Source: Candidatus Bathyarchaeota archaeon
Lineage (GTDB): Archaea; Thermoproteota; CALKCG01; B24; JAGTQN01
DNA length: 7,674 nucleotides
Direction of reading: 5' to 3'
NCBI GenBank assembly: GCA_018396395.1
Contig: JAGTQN010000079.1
Location: 1-7,674 of the forward strand
Below, piece by piece: positions 4,800 through 7,674 of the stretch (positions are counted from its first letter, which is position 1; each line of letters starts with the position of its first letter). Under the pieces are notes generated by a model. That model made no database searches and was not told the origin of the DNA. It saw nothing but the letters and a program-made list of their open reading frames with translations. Position numbers and translations under genes: made by a program.

Positions 4800-5750
4800 T
4801 TGTCCAAAAGGAGCGTTGCTGTTGTAAGGGGCGAAGATCGTTATTCCATTGTAACGAAGGCCCTCCAGCTCATAAGGGATGATGTGAATCCAGCTAGCAT
4901 AAGGGGCCGGAGGGTTTTAGTAAAGCCAAATCTCGTTTCTAGCTCCATCGAGCTTGCAGCAACCCATATAGACGCAGTAAGGGCGGTCGTAGACTTCCTT
5001 CAGCCCTTCGAGCCAAAGAGAATCCTCGTCGCAGAAGGATCCGCAAGCGATACATGGGAAGCCTATGAAAGGTTCGGTTATCGAAGCCTGGAGAAAGACT
5101 ATGGAAACCTAGAGCTTCTAGACCTGAATGGCGATTCCTACGATACGATTCTACTCGAAACCCTCTATGGCAATGGTAAGGAGGTTCGAATTTCTCATAC
5201 TGCGAAGGCGTGTGAGTTCAGAATCTCCGTGGCAAGGGCAAAGACCCATGATCATGTCGCCTGTACCCTTACGCTTAAGAATATGCTCGGTTGCATCCCA
5301 AAAGGTGAGCAGGTTTGGGCCCATGGGGCTGGAATTGAGCCTTCAGAGCCCCTTGAAACCGTTCTTAAGAGCAACTGGCTCCTCGCAAAGAACCTCGTAA
5401 AGATAGCAAGCGCCGTAAAGCCCCATATGGGGGTTATAGATGGTTTCGTAGGCATGGAAGGAAACGGTCCTGTTGGAGGGATACCTGTAAGCCTTGGGGT
5501 TGCGGTGGCGAGTTGCGACTTCGTGGCAGCTGATGCCGTGATGGCGACGGTCATGGGCTTCGAGCCCATGGAGATAAGCTACATATACCTAGCCAATGAG
5601 TTAGGGCTTGGTATCGGGGATCCAAAAAGCCTAACCATCATTGGCGATGATCCCTATGGTGTTAGGAGGAAGTTTAGGCCCCACAGTAACTATCAGAGGA
5701 CCCAGACTAGATGGAAAGAATATGCCGAGGAAAAGAAAAGAAAAGAATGA
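4800..5750 (+). CDS. DUF362 domain-containing protein
   Basis: A 316-residue cytoplasmic protein that is essentially one DUF362 domain. Recognisable conserved stretches are VLVKPNLV (39-46), THIDAVRAVVDFL (55-67), AEGSA (78-82), KTHDHVACTLTLKN (148-161) with MLGCIPKG after it, and GVIDGFVGMEGNGPVGG (211-227). The biochemical function of the family is not settled; many members carry an extra ferredoxin-like [4Fe-4S] region, which is absent here. Four cysteines-at-most and no CxxCxxC cluster are visible. The C-terminus is a basic tail (RRKFRPHSNY, then WKEYAEEKKRKE). The start is the first possible codon after an in-frame TAA at 4776-4778, TTG at 4800, preceded by a purine-rich run. The gene stands about 330 bases before the dehydrogenase, which has its own promoter, so the pair is co-oriented but not tightly fused in one operon. 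A role in the same catabolic locus is only inferred. Confidence 0.85.
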   Translation: MSKRSVAVVRGEDRYSIVTKALQLIRDDVNPASIRGRRVLVKPNLVSSSIELAATHIDAVRAVVDFLQPFEPKRILVAEGSASDTWEAYERFGYRSLEKDYGNLELLDLNGDSYDTILLETLYGNGKEVRISHTAKACEFRISVARAKTHDHVACTLTLKNMLGCIPKGEQVWAHGAGIEPSEPLETVLKSNWLLAKNLVKIASAVKPHMGVIDGFVGMEGNGPVGGIPVSLGVAVASCDFVAADAVMATVMGFEPMEISYIYLANELGLGIGDPKSLTIIGDDPYGVRRKFRPHSNYQRTQTRWKEYAEEKKRKE

Positions 5751-5837
5751 AGGGGGATGAAAAAGGCGATGAAGATGGCAGGAAAAATCCGGCACCGGAC
5801 TGGAGGAGTAGGCTTCCAAGGATTTTCTCTTAGCCTT

Positions 5838-5881
5838 TGAGCGAAGCGTCATCACTCGAGGCTCAGGTCTTCTCTTCTTTA
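5838..5881 (+). terminator. Possible terminator after the DUF362 gene
   Basis: TGAGC (5838-5842) can pair with GCTCA (5861-5865), extended by two G-T wobbles, and is followed by a pyrimidine-rich run TCTTCTCTTCTTT. The stem is short and its loop large, so the pyrimidine tract is the better evidence for termination here. Confidence 0.3.
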
Positions 5882-6026
5882 CCTCCTGTTATAGGCGAAG
5901 AAAGCCCCTAAGTTGGATGATGATTACTGGAGCTGAAGAACTTCAAGATTATGTTATGAAAGGAAGGATCCGGGCTTCAAAAGTACAACGAGGGCTTTCA
6001 TTGAGGAGAATTTTTTCTGTATGATT

Positions 6027-6040
6027 CGAAAAACTTTATG
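6027..6040 (+). promoter_or_regulatory. BRE/TATA promoter of the Gfo/Idh gene
   Basis: CGAAAA (6027-6032) followed by ACTTTATG (6033-6040) is a good archaeal promoter. It predicts transcription from about 6060-6064, leaving a leader of roughly 20 bases that includes the GGTGA site. Because this promoter lies downstream of ATG 6021, that upstream ATG would not be on the mRNA. Confidence 0.6.
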
Positions 6041-6070
6041 GGCTGAAAGCCTTTTTCATCGATGGTCATT

Positions 6071-6076
6071 GGGTGA
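6071..6076 (+). promoter_or_regulatory. Shine-Dalgarno site GGGTGA that fixes the start at 6081
   Basis: GGTGA (6072-6076) ends four bases before ATG 6081, the same motif and spacing as the surface-protein gene at the start of the window. It supports 6081 rather than 6021 as the start. Confidence 0.7.
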
Positions 6077-6080
6077 GACT

Positions 6081-7295
6081 ATGAGGAAAAGGTACGCTTT
6101 AGCTGGTGCCAGTAGTAGGGCACTGTTCATGTATGCAAAGCCCTTATCAACCGAACTAAAGGATTATGCCGAGCTTGTGGGGGTTTATGATATAAACCCA
6201 ATAAGGGCGAAGATTCTCAGCGAAGAATGTGGCGGCATAAAAGTCTATGATAGCTTTGAAAAGATGATGCAGGATACCAGACCTGATGCTACCATAATAA
6301 CGACTGTTGACAGATTTCATCATGAGTACATTATTCGAACTTTGGAGGCTGGATGCGATGCCATAACCGAAAAGCCCATGACCATAGACGCTGAAAAATG
6401 TAAAGCGATTCTAGAGGCGGAGAGAAGAACCGGGAAAAAGGTTATCGTGACCTTTAACTATCGTTTCGCCCCCTATGCTTCTAGGATAAAGGAGCTAATT
6501 AAAGAAGGAATCGTCGGTGAAATATTGAGCATAGATTTCGAGTGGATTCTGGATACGGTTCATGGAGCCAGCTACTTCAGAAGGTGGCATAGATATATGA
6601 GGAATAGCGGAGGGCTCTTGGTCCATAAGGCTACGCATCATTTTGACATCATTAACTGGTGGCTCGACGATGATCCAGAACTAGTTTTCGCCTTTGGGGC
6701 TAGAAGGTTCTATGGCCCAACAAGGAAGGAGCGCTGGGTAAGATGTTTGACCTGCCCCTACAAGAAGACATGCGAATTTTACTGGGACATAACTAAGGAT
6801 CAATTCGCCAGAAGGTTTTATCTTGAGGCAGAAAAGGCAGACGGCTACATAAGGGACGGATGCGTATTTGCCGATGACATAGATATATACGATACTATGT
6901 CTGTAAACGTAAGATATTCCAAAGGAGCCTTCCTAACATACTCTTTAATCGCCCACAGCCCTTATGAGGGATGGAGGGCATCCATAAACGGAACAAAGGG
7001 GAGGCTAGAGGCTGAGGAATTCCATAGTGGCCAAAGGGTCGATGAACCCATCCAACAAATAAGATACTACAACCGCAAAGGAGAGGTTATCACATACAAC
7101 ATCGAGAAGCCAAGGGGGCCCCATGGAGGCGGAGACGAAAGGCTAAGACGAATGCTTTTCGTTGGAGATGTCGAGGACAACCTTGGGTATATGGCAGGGT
7201 CATGGGCGGGCGCCATGTCAATTCTGATTGGAGTTGCATCTAACATATCCATCGCGGAGAAGAGACCTGTTGGCATTAAAGATCTACTTCAATGA
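6081..7295 (+). CDS. Gfo/Idh/MocA-family NAD(P)-dependent oxidoreductase
   Basis: A 404-residue cytoplasmic dehydrogenase predicted to oxidise a sugar, polyol or similar compound using NAD(P). It begins with a Rossmann fold (KRYALAGASSRA; the glycine motif is atypical, GASSRA) and carries the family motif EKP (E97, K98, P99), in which the lysine is the usual catalytic residue. The second-domain motif is HKATHHFDIINWW (182-194), with the histidine/aspartate pair expected at the substrate site. An insertion contains four cysteines, C222-x2-C225-x5-C231-x29-C261, in RCLTCPYKKTC and DGCVF, which might bind a metal. The segment SINGTKGRLE is typical of the beta-sheet domain. Length is normal for the family. 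The start at ATG 6081 is chosen because the Rossmann fold begins there and a GGTGA site and promoter sit immediately upstream; a frame extended to 6021 adds 20 residues without family resemblance. The substrate is unknown; inositol- or sugar-type dehydrogenases are the nearest guess. Confidence 0.88.
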   Translation: MRKRYALAGASSRALFMYAKPLSTELKDYAELVGVYDINPIRAKILSEECGGIKVYDSFEKMMQDTRPDATIITTVDRFHHEYIIRTLEAGCDAITEKPMTIDAEKCKAILEAERRTGKKVIVTFNYRFAPYASRIKELIKEGIVGEILSIDFEWILDTVHGASYFRRWHRYMRNSGGLLVHKATHHFDIINWWLDDDPELVFAFGARRFYGPTRKERWVRCLTCPYKKTCEFYWDITKDQFARRFYLEAEKADGYIRDGCVFADDIDIYDTMSVNVRYSKGAFLTYSLIAHSPYEGWRASINGTKGRLEAEEFHSGQRVDEPIQQIRYYNRKGEVITYNIEKPRGPHGGGDERLRRMLFVGDVEDNLGYMAGSWAGAMSILIGVASNISIAEKRPVGIKDLLQ

Positions 7296-7362
7296 GTTAT
7301 GCGCCTTCTAAACCTGTTATTCATATTTCTAAGAAGTCTCAGTAAAGTCCGTCGATAGGATA

Positions 7363-7370
7363 CCTTTTTA
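7363..7370 (+). terminator. Weak T-run terminator after the Gfo/Idh gene
   Basis: CCTTTTTA about 70 bases after the TGA stop, with no stable hairpin. A short T run alone is a weak archaeal terminator; a stronger run lies farther on at 7518-7523. Confidence 0.3.
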
Positions 7371-7400
7371 AAAACTCATGGAAGGATCCAAAAAAGGCTA

Positions 7401-7414
7401 AAAAAAGCTTTAAA
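7401..7414 (+). promoter_or_regulatory. Strong BRE/TATA-like promoter with no protein gene after it
   Basis: AAAAAA (7401-7406) followed by GCTTTAAA (7407-7414) is close to the archaeal promoter consensus. Transcription would start near 7435-7438, just before the hairpin at 7442. No protein-coding frame follows, which makes a non-coding transcript plausible. The surrounding sequence is A-rich, so a chance match is possible. Confidence 0.45.
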
Positions 7415-7435
7415 GGAGAAAATAACCAATTCTAC

Positions 7436-7524
7436 CTAGGGGGTTTCGAGAATACCCATAAGGGCTTGAAACCGTAATCGAATAACTGCTCCAACTGGGA
7501 GATTAATTTAACCCTAATTTTTTG
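7436..7524 (+). ncRNA. Candidate small structured RNA
   Basis: About 90 bases bounded by the promoter-like element at 7401-7414 and a run of six T bases at 7518-7523. Near the 5' end GGTTTCGAG (7442-7450) pairs with CTTGAAACC (7465-7473) over nine positions including one G-U wobble. After an AATA bulge, CCC (7455-7457) pairs with GGG (7462-7464) around an ATAA loop, for twelve pairs in all. The wobble works only in plus-strand RNA. A second small stem CTCC/GGAG (7489-7501) follows. I do not recognise a known RNA family; it is not a tRNA, and C/D boxes are absent. Confidence 0.35.
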
Positions 7525-7609
7525 CGTTTCTATTTCATTTATAAAGAAGATTTTATTCAGGATTTTTTCCATCATTATTATTCGCTTTTTTCGAGCCATT
7601 ATTTACCTA

Positions 7610-7655
7610 CCCCCTCCCCCCTCCCCTCCCTTCCCATCCCATCGCTTCCCTTCCC
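7610..7655 (-). repeat. C-rich tract with G-quadruplex potential on the minus strand
   Basis: Eight runs of three to six C bases occur within 46 bases on the plus strand (starting at 7610, 7616, 7623, 7628, 7633, 7638, 7648 and 7653), mostly separated by one or two bases. The minus strand therefore has eight G runs with very short loops, a strong fit to the intramolecular G-quadruplex pattern. The tract continues as pyrimidine-rich sequence to the window edge, so its full length and neighbours are unknown. Confidence 0.7.
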
Positions 7656-7674
7656 TTCGCCTTCATTCCGTCCG

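Larger units (their letters stand above)
5751..6080. other. Intergenic region between DUF362 and Gfo/Idh genes
   Basis: About 330 bases once the dehydrogenase start is placed at 6081. It contains a possible terminator in its left part and the dehydrogenase promoter at its right edge. Two tiny open frames occur (27 codons from 5757 and 35 codons from 5917, the latter ending in an ATGA overlap with ATG 6021); neither has persuasive composition. Nothing else was recognised. Confidence 0.55.
7296..7674. other. Intergenic region at the right edge
   Basis: About 380 bases with no supported protein gene. It holds a weak T-run terminator, the promoter-hairpin-T-run arrangement that may be a small RNA, further T-rich stretches (7560-7592), and a C-rich tract at 7610-7655. 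A 17-codon frame starting at ATG 7292 overlaps the dehydrogenase stop and is too short to support. Confidence 0.6.

Noticed and set aside
5252..5569. 105-codon minus-strand frame inside the DUF362 gene
   Set aside because: It is a shadow of the conserved DUF362 coding sequence; composition is Pro/Thr/Ser-rich as expected from antisense reading.
5757..5840. 27-codon ORF directly after the DUF362 stop
   Set aside because: It starts six bases after the stop behind a G run, but the peptide is short and featureless and no conservation can be judged.
5917..5936. Box C (ATGATGA) and CTGA of a C/D-box guide RNA
   Set aside because: The second C'/D pair at the required distance is absent; the same applies to the ATGATGA/CTGA pair at 2352-2374, which overlaps the EncFtn promoter.
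5917..6024. 35-codon ORF whose stop overlaps ATG 6021 (ATGA)
   Set aside because: The overlap would suggest coupling, but ATG 6021 is not the likely dehydrogenase start, and the ORF has no ribosome binding site.
7292..7345. 17-codon ORF overlapping the dehydrogenase stop by ATGA
   Set aside because: Too short and without any supporting feature beyond the overlap.
7440..7475. tRNA T-arm suggested by a TTCGAGA loop
   Set aside because: The flanking bases do not form a five-pair T stem and no acceptor, D or anticodon arm fits around it.
7448..7674. CRISPR array at the right end
   Set aside because: Only a single repeat-like string is present; no second copy occurs at spacer distance on either side.

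Overview
The window looks like chromosomal DNA from a thermophilic archaeon, probably Thermoproteota or a neighbouring lineage; the exact lineage cannot be fixed from the sequence. The evidence is archaeal BRE/TATA promoters at the expected distance from starts, GGTGA-type Shine-Dalgarno sites, TTG starts, heavy use of AGG/AGA and ATA codons, and T-rich gene ends. It also carries a small ferritin-like protein that closely resembles the N-terminal part of the Pyrococcus furiosus encapsulin as I remember it.

Layout. A T-rich tract (27-75) opens the window. A secreted, membrane-anchored surface protein follows (268-1839, +), with beta-sandwich domains on a glycosylatable coiled-coil stalk and a near-perfect palindrome just before its ribosome binding site. 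A mostly non-coding 560-base gap holds an orphan coding-like fragment on the minus strand. Next is a 93-residue EncFtn-type encapsulated-ferritin-like protein (2400-2681, +) under a textbook promoter with almost no leader. On the minus strand lie an MFS transporter (3014-4210) and, two bases after its stop, a previously unlisted 50-codon ORF (2859-3011). The 4211-4799 gap contains the MFS promoter, an imperfect hairpin and a probable decayed insertion-sequence transposase end. Two plus-strand metabolic genes follow: a DUF362 protein (4800-5750) and a Gfo/Idh/MocA dehydrogenase (6081-7295), the latter with its own promoter and start well inside the longest reading frame. The last 380 bases carry no protein gene but hold a strong promoter followed by a 12-bp hairpin and a T run, which is a candidate small RNA, and finally a C-rich tract with G-quadruplex potential on the minus strand.

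How the parts may work together. The transporter, the DUF362 protein and the Gfo/Idh dehydrogenase could belong to one carbohydrate or polyol uptake and oxidation locus, but this is inferred from proximity only. The surface protein and the ferritin-like protein appear to be independent transcription units. I did not find a clear new multi-gene system. The most distinctive items are the stand-alone EncFtn, the candidate small RNA at 7436-7524, and the phased, glycosylatable stalk.
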